Assembly: GCA_022836615.1 (NCBI GenBank)
Contig: MU405210.1
Location: forward strand, 1-64,000
Direction of reading: 5' to 3'
Source: Annulohypoxylon bovei var. microspora
Taxonomy: Eukaryota > Ascomycota > Sordariomycetes > Xylariales > Hypoxylaceae
Length of the DNA stretch: 64,000 nt
In this document: positions 34,894-48,100 of the stretch, in pieces
How positions within the stretch are numbered: position 1 is the stretch's first letter
Layout of the letters: each line of letters starts with the position of its first letter
Translations under genes and position numbers: made by a program
Notes under the pieces: generated by a model
The model's input: only the letters and a program-made list of their open reading frames with translations
What the model was told of the DNA's origin: nothing
The model's database searches: none

Positions 34894-36210
34894 TCACTTG
34901 AAGTTATTCTTCATTGTTCGTAGCCCATCCATCACCTCAATGGGATCCGTCTTTCCGGTAGCCTTTTGGATCACAGGGTCCTATGGAATAAAACGTCAGT
35001 TTTGACTGATTCAAAATCTAAGTAAGTCTCCATCCCTTACCTCTACTCGCATGAACACGTTGTGCAGCTACGTTATATCTATTAGCTTCAAACCTTTAAC
35101 CGTAGTTGCAACAATTCTCCTTACCTTCTCATCCCCGATCGTGAACTTCCCCTGTGTCTCTTGGTTGTTCTCGGCGAAGGCTTGTAACTTCTTCGTGGCT
35201 TCGTTTTGCAGTACTGAAATGCCGAACTTGATGTTGGACTTCGTGTACTCATGGCCGGGCTACCTAGTATTAGTCCAGACTTATAAAACAAAGACTTAAG
35301 CCGCTTAGAACTGAGGACTTACATAGACCTTAGTATCATCCGGGAGAGAAGCCAGGGTTTTGTTCAAGGCAACGTGCATCTCTGCCCCAGTACCTTCGAA
35401 GAATCGCCCACAACCTAAAATCCATTAGCTATGTTACTCTTCGTCCAAGTCCACCTTGAACTGCGAAGCAACGTGAAGTACGTACCGCCATGGAATAGGG
35501 TATCGCCGGTGAAGACGGCCTTGTCGTCGCCGTCCTGTGCGAACCAACAGATGCTGTCCTGCGTGTGGCACGGCGTGTAGAGACCCTTTACGGCGATACT
35601 CCCAAGCTTGAATCCCTCGCCATTGGCAGGGGTCTGGGTGACGCTCTGGCAGTCCTTGCCTCCAATGATAGGAAGATTCGGAGTGCCCAAGTCGCTTCGC
35701 TACATAGGCGTATTAGTGATCTACATACATATAGGGAGAAAGATAGGGCCACAGGTAAGTGTATGTAAACGTGGTCAACTTACAATCTTATCATTTCCAC
35801 CTGCATGATCCCAGTGGCTTGAAAGTGTATCAGCACCAAGCAGATCAGTGGCGGCATAGAGTGGTGCTCACTGGTGCGTGTTAACAATGGCCGTGAGGTT
35901 GATCTTGCCACCTTGGATGGCTTCCTTCAAAACGGGTGTAACCCTGTTGTAGTCCAGAGATTAGATGGTTATATTACACCGCATTCATGCACGATGAGTC
36001 TCAACTTACTCCTCGGGATTCGCGGGATCGACAACGACGGCATCCTTGGACTTATCGTCGATGAGGAGGTAGGCATAATTGTCGTGACCCCCGGTCCCTA
36101 GTAGTAGAAAGTCTCAGTTTGAAACTACTTCTTAGGTCTCTACCCGTTGGCTGCTTGATATGAATGGGTAGCTAGTATGACTTACACATGGGAATTGATT
36201 GGATATGCAT
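34894..36210 (-). CDS. glo2: hydroxyacylglutathione hydrolase (glyoxalase II)
   Basis: Nine exons on the minus strand: 36210-36186, 36097-36010, 35943-35872, 35817-35784, 35699-35486, 35414-35323, 35259-35125, 35067-35041, 34980-34894; 257 residues, the typical size. It hydrolyses S-D-lactoylglutathione to D-lactate and glutathione, the second step of methylglyoxal detoxification. The metallo-beta-lactamase metal motif THHHWDH is at residues 60-66 and is built across the third intron (CA|C). Further metal ligands are in YTPCHTQDS and FTGDTLFHGGCGRFFEG, and the PGHEYTKSN loop and C-terminal helical domain (HNVFMRVEDP, LRTMKNNFK) are complete. Exons of 25, 27 and 34 nt are among the smallest here, yet the frame and every conserved block are intact. 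There is no obvious mitochondrial presequence, so the product is likely cytosolic. It lies head-to-tail with las1 (718 bp apart), which it follows on the same strand. Confidence 0.95.
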
Positions 36211-36928
36211 TGCACGAGTGTGGGCAAGCTATAGCGGAGTTAGTGGTGATCACCTTGATGGCACGCAACCGCGTAAGCAAACTTACAGCCGCTGTCAAAG
36301 TGCCTATTCTTCGGGTAGCAAATATAGGTCTTGCTCTCGCAAAGTAATTCATAAGGTGTGTAAAGTATGAGGTAAGAAAGTGACGATGATTTGTGAGTTA
36401 TGTAACTATAGTCTATACCCCGACTTCTCCGTGATACAACTATACTCCGAAGTTTCATCCGCTTACAAACGCAATTCGGCGTTCCGAATACATAAGAAGC
36501 CGATGTCCCATGACGTCGATTTGCTATCAGACGGCCCGTTCTAGCCAATTATCAGCTGGCAGAATATAATCAAGCTCTTGTTATTTGACCTATCAGATTA
36601 CTTGAATTTGTCACGGTTACAATATGAAGAGATATCACTCTTGAGATTCAAATAAATGGGTACATATTAGAGAAAGAGTTAATTCTATCGTAGTGTAAAT
36701 CACAGGCAAGATGTTTCTAATCTAGCATCAATTATTGTTATTATGGGAAGTGATAGATAGTCCGAATTTCCATCGCGAACTTCTACAGGTCCACAAGGTA
36801 AACCTATATCTCATACGCATAATGTGACTTGCCTAGTTTGCTAGGGGTCAATAGACGGGTCTATGATTCGGCAACGAGGCTTGTATGGCACATTAGGATA
36901 ACATCATGAATGTAGCTTGTCGGTGCAC
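36211..36928. other. intergenic region
   Basis: 718 bp between the start of glo2 and the stop of las1; AT-rich, no gene supported. Confidence 0.5.
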
Positions 36929-38239
36929 TTAAACAACGCCAATTGGTTTCGGCTTCCACGGGCCTTCGTATCTCGACCACCCCCTCACCTGAGCCGGCGG
37001 CGCCTGAGCCTGCTTCTCAACCGTCTCATGGGCAGGTTCGACATCATGTAACGCATCGAGCTCACCATTCAACATCTGCATCTCCGCCCTGACGGTCTCC
37101 AAGTCCTTCGACTTCGACACGTGATCGGTATCCTTCCACGTGCTCGACGGCGGCGAGAAATTCCCATCGAGTATCTCCCTCGACAGCCGCAGAGACCGGG
37201 AGATAACCTTAGGCTCTTCTGACGAATCCCCTATCTCGGCCAGATTCCGCAGTAGGACCGCCTCATCCCACTGCCTCAACTGCTTGTGCAGCGTCTTGCT
37301 CTGTGCCGTCGACTCGTCCCTTAGATACCGCAGCAGTAGATCTTGACAGGCGTCTGGCTTCTCCTCACCGGAGTTGCCGCCTTCGCCCGACAGGTTCTTC
37401 CAGTAGTAATCCCAGATCCAGGCGAGCGCCTTCCGGGCCGCGGTCCGGAGCTTGGACAGCGAGGGCAGCTGCTCGTGGGTGGCCTGGTGCCGCAGCTCGA
37501 CGAAGGTCGCCGGCAGCCCGATGGTCTTGGCCACCGTGTACATGCTCATCTTGCGCTGCTTGTCCTGCTGGCTGTCCAGGAGGCCGGTCACGAAGCTATA
37601 TTTAGACGTTCACCCGTTAGCTGGTTGTGGTTCGACAGCCCTGTGGTTTTTGGAACATGGTGGGTTCGGTTTTGGTTGGGTTTGCTGTGCCGTATCTAGT
37701 GCGCGAATGCGCGGCTAAGCCATCCGTGACATTTGCATGAACCCAATAATTCCAGCATACCCCCTAGAAGCTCTGAACTAGGTATCCGACATAGTTCCCC
37801 ACCGATGAGGTCGGGAAAATAAAGACTTGGACCCTCACGACCGTGGACCACAGCAAAAGAGAAGGCACTATACGTACCGACTAAAGGCGGCCGAGTAAGC
37901 GGCTCGGAGGGCGTAGGACGAGGAGTTGGCCCGGGTCCTGGTCTCGTGGAGATCGCTGAGGATGGCAGCCATCAGGAGGGCCGTCGACTCGACCAAGTGG
38001 GGACAGCCGCCGCGCTGCATCCACATGGAGACACGCGACACGGCGTGCTGCTTCGCCGCCTCCTCTTTTGCCGTATCCTCCTCACCCCTATCACCACTGT
38101 AATCATCATCATCATCACCACCACCACCGGAATCCTGGTTGTGCTGAGGATCGCCGGTGGGTAGTAGGGGATAGAACTGTTCTCGAACCCTTAATAGCTC
38201 GGCGCGGTCCCGCCAGGGCGTGTGTAGATATTGAACCAT
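36929..38239 (-). CDS. las1: Las1, ITS2 pre-rRNA endonuclease (HEPN family)
   Basis: Two exons on the minus strand, 38239-37878 and 37595-36929, with a 282-nt intron, the longest in the window; 342 residues. Las1 with the kinase Grc3 cuts ITS2 of pre-rRNA, after which Rat1-Rai1 trims the product. The N-terminal HEPN domain starts VQYLHTPWRDRAELLRVREQFYP and continues to RVSMWMQRGGCPHLVESTALL. The catalytic HEPN signature Arg-x4-His is present as RHQATH (Arg156-His161) within LPATFVELRHQATHEQLPSL. An Asp/Gly/Glu-rich insert (about residues 30-55) interrupts the N-terminal part. The join R|FVTGLLDSQQDK restores a conserved segment. The region after HEPN is charged and less conserved, and the protein is shorter than yeast Las1. 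I chose the ATG at 38239 because VQYLHTPW is the family N-terminus; codons upstream in the frame contain no ATG. Confidence 0.9.
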
Positions 38240-41033
38240 TACGGACCAACTGATTATAGGCGAGCCCGGCCTACTCAAATTGATTCAAACTATCAGAATG
38301 GTAACCTAGTAAGCGCTTAGAGGATGGGCACGGGCGTTGTGATGGAATAAGTTGCTTGTACGTATGTAATTTAACTTCTGATGGTTTGGGATGATTTTGA
38401 CTAATGGCGTTCGAAGTTGTTTTTTTCGATATCCATGGACCTTGAAGCATCCATGGAAGAAAATTGCAAGGTGCGTTAGAGGCCCCACGGAGAAGTACCT
38501 CCGCCCCGCCAACTAAAAACGCCAATTTCAGAGTACCTTTCACTTCATGCACTAACATCCATGGCCGCAACTTGTTGAGATTGAACGGCTGAGAGAATTT
38601 TACGCTTTTTATCTCGAGCTAACACTTCAAGAACTAATGGTAATGATTAAAATCGGCCCTCAAGCAAGTTTTTTTTTCTTTCTTCCTCTTTTCAAATTCC
38701 ACTTTACCTACTTATGGATAGGTATTTGAAGTCATTTTATTAGTAGTGAGAAGCTCTTTGTAATTATAATCCGTCAAGTCCTACTGGGCAGTTCATGTAG
38801 GTGACAGAGTAACCGGGATACCTTACAATACCCGACTACGCTTCAAAGCCGGGAGAAATCCGAGAGGCGACGGAAATTGTAAACGAATGTTGTTTGGTTG
38901 TCTGAATCTTCTGTAGGTCGCCGTAATAAGACGAGAAGATCAAGACCTTACCTCCAGCCTTGCGAACTCTCTCGGGTTTCCCACTATAGCGATGCTCGCG
39001 TCTTCGGCTTGTCGGTTCGATTCCATGATCGTCGACGATATATAACTCGTAGTGGCGAACATGCCTCTTACTAATCTTTAACTTGATGACGGTAGCATCC
39101 AAAGTGTGTTCTAGGGAACCAAGCTTTTAACCAAATCAGGCTTGAAAACATCGGGCGTTGAGCGCATTCTCGTCCCCAGCACGGAGAGAAAGAGGGGTTT
39201 GATGTGTTCAAGTTCCGAGCAACCAATATCTTCTTACATAATCCGTGAAAAGGAGTGATAACTAGCGAGCGGTTAAGTCCCTCCCTGTGTTTCCTGCCTT
39301 TCCTCTGTTTCCGTCTTAGATATACTTTCGATGCATATATGGGTGGCGAAGGGAGAATCAAACGATGCAACTATGCAACCGGGCGCGGCATATGGTTCGG
39401 TGTAGGATCGAAAGGGAAGTTTAAAAATTATCTGATGGAGGGATGAAGGGATGGAGGGGTACGTGGGGTTCCTATATCGATAATTGCTAGACACACTACT
39501 GCAATGGGCGACTGCCAGTAGACACACCTGGCGCCGACGTAAGCGACTTAAAAAGTGCAGGTCTCAAATCTCTCAAGAGCCGAAATATTGATGCCGGAAG
39601 AGAAACCTTGCAATTTCTTTTCGTAAAGCCACGAATCTCCTCTTACACACTTTAGAATTTCGGAATTTGTTTGATTTGTTTGCTGCGAGGTGGCTTTAAC
39701 GGTTTAACAAGTTAGCAAGTATTAAACTAGTATTAGGTATCATGAAAAATATGATATCTGCATTATTAATGTTTCGTAGCAAGCATGTTTTAAATTCGGC
39801 AAACGTCTTGCCAATTTAAGATAAGTCTGTCGGGATGTATTTCGTATACTTCGCATTGATGTGACGATGGATAGGATGGTAGATGGATAATACATATATG
39901 TATTCATTCGGCGACTAACTGCCAAGGGTAGCCTAGCTGTATTCGTGGGTAATAATGAGAAGACTATTAGATAAAACTTATACCCAGGTTAATCCCTAGG
40001 TTAACCGTAATAGTATCTCGTGATGGGTTATGGGTTGAGGCTTGTGAGGTTTGCGTAAGAAAAGATTGCTTGGCTCGTCAAGCTCCAAGTGGTTAGTACC
40101 TTATTTCATCAAGTATTGTGTGTATTGATGTTGTGATGAAAGTAAGTAAGTATGTAATATGTATGTATCCATCATGATCCAGCCCATCCATCACGAAAAA
40201 AAAAAATCCCACAAATATTTCAACGTGCATGGAAAGGCTCCTAGACTAGTAGAGTGACATGTGACGCAAGCGTAGCTGCAGGGTGCCAGATCCACAGCTC
40301 CGCCCATGAGCCCCACTTGGATCTAAACAGTGGGGTAAAATCCACATGGGACCGTCTCGGGCCAGGGCGTGGGTACGCGCTAGGGCTCTTAGCACGGAAG
40401 GGGGAACGTAGCTACGTACCGAACGCAATGTGCGATGTGCGCGTCGATTTTGACGCAGAGCCCCAAATAGAACGTTGGAGATCCCTGCTTGGGGGACCCG
40501 CTTGGTCTGAGCTTTTTAATCCTCCCCCTGCCCCCATGCACATCGACAAACGTAAATTTGGTCTAGCCTACCAGAAGAAGCCCCGGTTCCTAGATCCTTA
40601 AAGGTACGAAGGTACTTAATTTATTATGTACGTACTACTTTAACATCGTGATGAATTCTAGGTTGGGCAGGTGAGTTGGTTGAGTCAGGAACCAAACAGC
40701 CTTCCGATGCTGTCGAGAGTACTGCTCTTTGTGCTCAAAGGTCACAAGAGATTTGGCATTTCACAAATGGCATATGTTCACGTTTCATGGCTATGGTTGA
40801 GTGAAATTCCTGAAATCGTATTTTCTTGATTTTTTTTGAGCAGATCTAAGGCTTCGTGCTTTATGTGCACACTAGCTTTGATCCAAGTATCAAGTCCTTT
40901 TATGATAATCTTCTATCTATGTTGTGCATGCCTTCCTCCGTGGCAAAGATAGTCTTCAAGGGCTCCTATTAGCCTTCCATGTGCACTCAGATATGAGTGT
41001 ATACAATGATCCTGGAAGGCATTCATTACTGGA
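38240..41033. other. gene-poor region, no supported gene
   Basis: 2.8 kb. Frames at 38836-39102 (-, TTG start) and 40254-40601 (+, GTG start, locally GC-richer) are open but not convincing. A GGTTCGATTCC string near 39013 looks like a tRNA T-loop but has no pairing stems. A poly-A run is at about 40196-40206. Confidence 0.5.
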
Positions 41034-42155
41034 CTAAATCCAGTTTTGTTCGGCCGCGGCTGACTCTGTTGCCTTATCCTTCTCTTCTTCTTTGTCTTCG
41101 TCCTCTGCATCTTCCTCTTCATCACCCTCGCCATCTTCGTCATCTGATGCTGGTGGCTCCCAAGCTTCCTCTAATTTCCATCCATGCCCTGTTCTATAGG
41201 TCGTGCCTAATAATTGCGAAGTGGTTGTCCGGTAGTTGTCTAATCCCGGATCCGTTTCTGTCTTTGGTGGATCGTATAGACCCATCCCTACTAATATTTC
41301 TCCTTCCTCCTCTGGTTCCTCAAGTGGTTGATACGGTATGGACTCCTCAGAAACCGCCGGTTCTGGTTGCTGGGCGACCTGGAATTCGTCCGGCGTAGGA
41401 GGTGCCGTGCAAACATTAAATCCTTGAGCAGCAAGGCTATCTCCCCAGTTGAGTGGGGCTTGGTTGGTGAACGATGGGAAGGGTTCCGTCTCTCCCGAAT
41501 TATTGCATGCCATGTATGAATTATCGTTAAATTGCGGCGTAGGATTCCACATCTCCTGTGATATGTATGTTGGCATGGCTTGCGGCTGAGAAGATGCTGT
41601 GTATGGTAGACACAGTGGTGACATGGAAGATATAGGCGAGGTCTGCCCGGAATAAACCGCGGGAGTTGGGGGTAAGTTGTGGTATCCAGAGTAAATATCT
41701 TGTTGGTGGTATGTCATCGGCGCCGGAACGACGTATTGTGAAAAGTCTGGTTGTGGCATAGGTATATGCATATGTGGTTGCTGAATATGTGAAGACGGGT
41801 GCCAGCTGACTGGACGGTTGTTCCTCTTGATAGGGTCTTCCGGTGTCGAATAGCAAGTGTAGTCTTGCATCTGTTGCATGACGGCCTGGTCTAGGACTTG
41901 CTGCCTTCGACGAGCAAGGTTGTTATCGTTCATCATAGTCCTCCGGCGTGCCATCATAGCTTGCGGGCTGTTACTAGCACTGCTGGGTTTTACAACACGC
42001 ATGTTGTTCTGAGTTCGTTGTCCAGCCGAGCCACGAGATATCCTCCGCATCGAATCTGACATAGCGAGCTGCCGTGATAGTTCCGCAAAAGTTGGGTCCG
42101 AGGCAAAGTTCTGAGGAACGTGGGGCATGTTGGCCCCCAAGAGAGTGGGCATCAT
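41034..42155 (-). CDS. conserved fungal hypothetical protein with acidic tail, 373 aa
   Basis: Single exon, 373 residues from ATG at 42155. I do not recognise a named domain. The N-terminal part has PNFASDPTFAELSRQL-like and Met-rich basic segments (AMMARRRTMMNDNN), followed by a long Gln/Pro/Tyr-rich disordered middle with PPTP repeats. A compact segment near residues 287-345 (EEGEILVGMGLYDPP, LDNYRTTTSQLLGTTYRTG, GWKLEEAWEPP) looks conserved: I recall similar wording in hypothetical proteins of other Pezizomycotina, but cannot check. The tail (about 340-365) is almost all Asp and Glu. No signal peptide or membrane helix; a nuclear or cytosolic role is likely. The composition is consistent with a regulatory protein, but no function can be given. 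Confidence 0.8.
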   Translation of the reverse strand: MMPTLLGANMPHVPQNFASDPTFAELSRQLAMSDSMRRISRGSAGQRTQNNMRVVKPSSASNSPQAMMARRRTMMNDNNLARRRQQVLDQAVMQQMQDYTCYSTPEDPIKRNNRPVSWHPSSHIQQPHMHIPMPQPDFSQYVVPAPMTYHQQDIYSGYHNLPPTPAVYSGQTSPISSMSPLCLPYTASSQPQAMPTYISQEMWNPTPQFNDNSYMACNNSGETEPFPSFTNQAPLNWGDSLAAQGFNVCTAPPTPDEFQVAQQPEPAVSEESIPYQPLEEPEEEGEILVGMGLYDPPKTETDPGLDNYRTTTSQLLGTTYRTGHGWKLEEAWEPPASDDEDGEGDEEEDAEDEDKEEEKDKATESAAAEQNWI

Positions 42156-45100
42156 CTTGATGAGGTGTTGTGTAGAAAGGCGTGTAGAGATGAGAAGGTG
42201 GTTGAAGAAGAGTCAAGGCCCCAGGTGAGAGTCCATGTGGGAGGAGGGCCAGATAAAATATGAAGTTTGCTCAAAGATCAACTTAGGCTACTTAGTCTAA
42301 GAATGTAGTATGATGAGAAAGGCAAGGGTTCATTAAAAAAAAAAAAGGATAAATCAAACTAAAAGCGTGGGGAGAGTTGCTATGTGAGATGGCATACGGG
42401 ATGGATATATTGGGGCGGTAGGGCCGAGAAACAATACCTACTTAGAGACATGGTCCGGTTTGGCATGTGTATGTTATGTATGCATGTATGTAAAGTGCGT
42501 GTCTGCGCGTATCTGCTTCACTTGTATGACGGCTCCCGCCTAGTTGTTTTATTTTTTATTCCTGCGTCATATGGTTCCGGCAGGGATCTGGTCGGTCTAA
42601 AAAGGGATCCTTCATTGTGTCGATAAACCGGGGACGGGCGGACGGTGATGGCAACGTTGGCGTGTAGTGTACTAGACTAGGTTGTAAAGTCTTTGACTTG
42701 CCTATTGCTTGCTGCAAGGTATATTCCAAGTGGGTGGGCGGTCAAAGGAACGGGTTTCGACCACGAACGACGTCCAAAAAGGAACAAAGGTACTACGCGC
42801 CTGAAGCAGTAATCCTTGGCCCCCATCGCCTTACCATTTCCGTATTGCGCTCTGCGGTGTGGAAGGGAAGGGGGTGGGTTAGAGGAGGGGGGTGTGTGGA
42901 TTTGTAGAACGTGAGCAGAAATTGACGGAAGGGTGCGTTGGAATAGGGCAAGGATGTGTGCTTATCCTAGCGTCGGCAGGAAGGCCTTTGCTTGACGATT
43001 ATTGTTGATAGGCTCATTACATCGCCGTGTCCAGGGGAGTGTGTGCGGATGTCAGACGGCAAAAGGGGGCATGCCAGTTCATTAATCGCGTTTACTAGGA
43101 GGCAACTGACTGCCAGGATGCAAAGACCACAATAGTATAGAGAGTTACGTACCTATAGTGAGAACGAGTTAACCGTTCCGGTAAGATCCAGCAGATGCTT
43201 CTTCGAATCCAAGGCGGTTCCATCGGTAAGGTAACCCTGGACAGCGCCAACATGACTGGCTCGATGATAATATTACATACACGTACTGTATTGTACTATG
43301 CCGACCCCTGCGAGGAAGGGTTGCTGCCGACGGAGGGCACGAAGATGGAAACCTAACAAGGTGCTAGTCGAACCCGAGGGGTCATTAAATTATCACCTTT
43401 CCATAGTACGTACTCCATAGCCGCTTTATTACTATTAGCCTGCGGTGGTGGATCATACCCATGCAGGTGGTTCATGGGCATGGACCTCGACACGGACCAG
43501 GCGTCTACCCAGGCCTCAAAATTGGCTACCGCGCCAAGACGTGAAACGCTTTTCTTAGGACGGAATGGGAGCAAAAAGGGGGTGAGATTTAGCGGAATGT
43601 GTGGGGAGTGCGTGAAGGCGAACTGATGTTTGCATTTGGGCATTTTCGACGTTCCTAACCACGCCCACGGTGTATCCTAATCCATATTTCATTTTCCTTG
43701 TAGAGAATCCAAGGCATTTTGATATCGAACTAAGCAACGAATTAATAGCGTTGTTAGGTTTAGAGGCTTTCCCCCCTTCACATCCACGAGAGCATATCCT
43801 AACTTGTCCTTAGTAGCTTATTGGTCAAATATCGTGACGGTCATGTACATAAGATTCTTATATAAAACAAGGGTCTTTGAGTATTTTTGTATTACCTATT
43901 ATGTCTTTGAAGATGGATACTTTTATGTATATTATATTGTATTTGAATGATGGCCCTTTGCGGGTTTCGACAGTAGCTTGCGCACAAGGGATATGTGTAC
44001 GTAGTGTATGGTTATGTGTATTGCGCATAGGACATTGATATTGTGTAGAGGATAGTATTACTCGTAGGCGAAGCAAGCATTGCTAGTGTTATTATTGACT
44101 TGGCCGAGATCGTACCTGTGATGGTTGGATTTTGAATCCATCTAAATGGACTAACTTCGGAATGATGATTGGATCTGAATTGTTCTTCTTTGCGAGCAAG
44201 GTTTATTACCTAGTAGCATTCATACATTACATGTACTTTATGTACGCACTAAATCATGCATGTACCTATGTACTATACTGTAAGACCCGCTTCGCCATGC
44301 GCAGTAGGGGACTTTTCCGGTGGTCTCTTTATGCGCGTGCTCTAGTTGTCCTTGCCTTCCTTAAGAAGCGCTCCCCTTAAACCACGAAAGGAATATTATT
44401 GAACCTAGCGTACTTGCAGGGACACCCGACGTACTCAAGTACATCATCTATTACACCGCGCCTCTTTTTCGATGGGTCGTTGCACCTTATTACATAGTAC
44501 ATACATGTATGGGATTGTGTATGTAAGTAAGGTAATATCCATATGGATACATAACTTGCTCCTTACATGTACAATATCCGGAATATCATGCAGCTTGAGT
44601 CTTGAAAGTCTTGCGTCTTGAACCTTTCGCTAAGACGATATCTTGTAAAGTATTGAAACTCCACTTCATCAATTTGGTCAATTTGTTCGCGAAGACTTTA
44701 TTGTTTTTCGAGCACCCTGCCTGCTTGTTTCTTACTTAATGCGTTGCTAGTATTTTCTTAGTATTAATACGATAATTCTTTCTAGTGGCACCTGAATGCT
44801 GCATACGAATGAAGCCTTAATAATTTAGTCTCTTTTATTTAACTATTTCGTATAGGTAGCTAAAAAGTGAAGAGACTAAAACAAATTAGACTAGTCGATT
44901 GCTTAAGTAGATACTTTGGTACTTTCAATGGATCGGTTACATCAAGTTTCATGGATCTAAGCTTCAGCTGTTTATCCATCCCTCAAAGATTATTGTGGAT
45001 ACCTACTAAAGCTAATGGAAGTTGTGGATGGCATTTCTTAATCTTTCTCAATCTCAAACAATAACAACTTCTAAGTCTGTCAAGTCAGTCAGTGCACAGA

Positions 45101-48100
45101 ATCCATAATCCATACTCCGCTCACTCCGCACATCGCACATGGGTTCCTACTATTATGGGTGATCTAAAAGTGCTCGCGGAAAATAATATTTAGCAAATGC
45201 AGATCACAGCGCCTTTCACATAATTCGGTTGGTTCTTGGGCTATTGCTTAGACCTATTAATACGCGGCCTTCTAGGGACTAGGACTACATACTTACCTAC
45301 ACTTACAGTACCTACCTACAGCACGGTCACACTTGTATATCGTACCCGACACAACAGCCGTGGCTGGCTGCATCTGTTTTATTCTTATGTCGGTAAAGGA
45401 CCTTCTTGCCGCTCGGTACAAGTTGGTAGATCCGAACCATCGTGATAATACATGATGGTGTTGTCAGTCAGGGTCGCAAGGTCGCAGCGTCGTAATAGAG
45501 TGCGACCGTAGTTTTGTGTACATACACGAAAGTACTCAGCCACCGATCATCATATTTCAAGGTCCTTCTTAGCCTCTTGCCCGAAAGTTGAAAGCCAAGT
45601 GTGTAGGTATTGTGGTGTATTGTGCGTATACACAATATGCGTGAGTAGCGCGCAGAATGAAACCCTCCATGCCTGGAGCCGTTAGCTCAAGGTCCCAAAC
45701 AGGTGGAAAGATCCTAGTCTCCAAGGAAACAAGCTGCCCAATCTACTAATTTCCTTCATCAACGAAGCGTCTGCCGGTCTTGCTATGTGTGTTATGAGTT
45801 ACAACGCAACATGTCTCGACCAACCAGATCTCCTCCAAGGATTCAACCCGGGATTGCTAATGCTGGGTCTTACATACGATTCACGAGTTTCGATCAACCT
45901 ACATACATAGTACCTATGCGTATGTACACCTTCCCGGCATGGGCAAAGCACCATCGTCATCTTAGATAGGATTTGGATGTCGCACAAGGCGTAAAGGGTA
46001 AAGAGTTACTTAAACTTGTTCTAATATCAAGGCGGTAGGACTACGGCAATTCACCTCACATCTATTTCCCTCGGTCAGCAACGCTATTCCTATTAAATTG
46101 GAAGCCCCCGTCCGACGTCGCGGGCATGGATGACATTGATCAAGACCGATGCAAGCACTCTGCGAGTCAGAGATCGTGATTTTGCCATTCTTGCAGTCCC
46201 ACACCATGAACCTTACCAAGCCCCCCTCCTCCTTAGAGCTCAGTCATCCAGTCATCCGTTTCGACGAAATCACCTATAGCTTACCTGCAGGCCACTGTTT
46301 CGTGGCGGGATAGGAAAAAAAGGCTCTGCATTCTAGGTTGCAAGTCACATTTATTAGGAGCCTACGAGATTAAAAAGAGCCTCGGTGAAACTAGACCCAT
46401 ATGTGGCCTAATGCATGTGTCGAGCCGGGCAACCAAATAAAACAAAAATAAATCATCACATGAGATGAATAAAGGCTGAACTTGGTGATATTTTCCCTTT
46501 ATCGTACTGACCTGGAACAAGTACCTAACCCTGAGATCCCTTAGGAAGGGCGAAATGGTACTATGTAACTACGACCCTTGGAGGCTCCGAACCGAACCGA
46601 TTTTGACATCCGTGTTTTAGTGAGCGCTCAGCGCTGAGTTAATAGTGGAATCGTGTAATAAGCCAGTTGGACTTTGGACTTTGAAAAATACTCCACAGAA
46701 CCTTAGTGTAGCAGCCAGCCAACTCTCGCCAAGTGACGATCATGGCAACGCCGTCAGGCCTTCAGGGTCTTGATAGGGTTTCCACTTATTCAAGCGTGGT
46801 TACGTTGCCAACTGAATGGTCCAACTACCTAAGGTAAGCCCGGAGGCGATCTGTGCGGCCGAATTGCAGTCCCAAAGCCTTCGAACGGTTCGCTCGTGCC
46901 GTCTACTGCCGCTACTCGTCAGCTGTGTGGGCTTCGACCGGGGGCGGCGCTAATCCAGTTTTCATAAATTTTTGTTGAACCTGTGGCGCTGCGACCTAAG
47001 TGCTAAGCAGCTAAGGTTCGAGAGAGGCGTTCGCTGTTCAGGGTTGTGCAGCACATACACAGATACATAGTATGCATTCCCCATTATAAAGGACCAACTC
47101 AACTCCATCGTCGTCATCGTCACGATTCAATACATACTATGTATGTAGTATGGCCGGTTCGAATGTCAATGCTTAAAGCGCCCGTCCTTTGCCCATCCTA
47201 AGAATACGTACATGCTAATCCTCGTGCCACGCTTACCACTGAAGTCAGATGATTACATTTGCTAGCAACTGCCTATCGAGCGTAGTAGTGAATGATGTCT
47301 GCGACAAGTCATGTCGGCGGCACACACAAAGGCGTGCGTATGATGAGATTCGCATAATGTGTAAATATATACCTAGGTAGGTTAGGTACGTACATAGCAC
47401 ATCAGCTACTGGGTGTACAGATGTACGAACACGGCAGCTTAGATCTTCATCAAGCGATGGGATGGGATGGGGTTTCTGGTTTATGGGTATGTAGGTAGGG
47501 ATCCCGGAATTTGTCGAAACGACACGAGGGAATTCTCTGGAAGATTTCTATTTCTTTTTGCAGTAAAACTCCATCCGAGCCCTAGAGCCTGTCGGCCTGG
47601 AACTTGGCTACATAGTACATAAACTACTTGATTTAGATCTCACAAGGTAGGGTTTATCAATCGATCCCTGTTATGACTTGCCCGTCTCACTGTGGGGGTC
47701 GAATAACAACGCCGAAAAGATCGCCTGTGGTTGCTAACAGCCGTGGACTTCGCCGTCAGGCCATAGACAGGCTACAGCATGTACTTTAAGGCCTTTCGGG
47801 TTCAGCCATGTTCCGATGTGACGAGGTTCCAATGTTCCAAATCCGATCCTAGGCGGTAGGTCTGTGTTCGACTTCCTGTCCCTGCTCCAATTTCAGCCCG
47901 CGCTCAGGGAAGCCAGGGAAGTCAGGGAAGCCCAGCACCCAGCTTCGTCTCCATACTCTCCATACCCCATAAAGGATGGTTAATTAGGCGCATTAACGGA
48001 GCCTTGGATCCCAGATGTGCTGCTGCGTATCGCCACTACCTGTGATCACGGCACACATCCGGTGAGCGGATTCGAGAGCTTGTTGTCCAATGTCCACCGT

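Noticed and set aside
37303..37718. Plus-strand frames opposite las1
   Set aside because: Shadows of the las1 second exon; they have no start context or domain.
39010..39030. GGTTCGATTCC string resembling a tRNA T-loop
   Set aside because: The flanking bases do not form a T stem and no acceptor or anticodon arm can be folded on either strand.
38836..39102. 88-codon minus-strand frame
   Set aside because: TTG start and no recognisable family.
40254..40601. 115-codon GC-richer plus-strand frame
   Set aside because: GTG start, no domain, no introns or partners. Local GC alone can keep a frame open.
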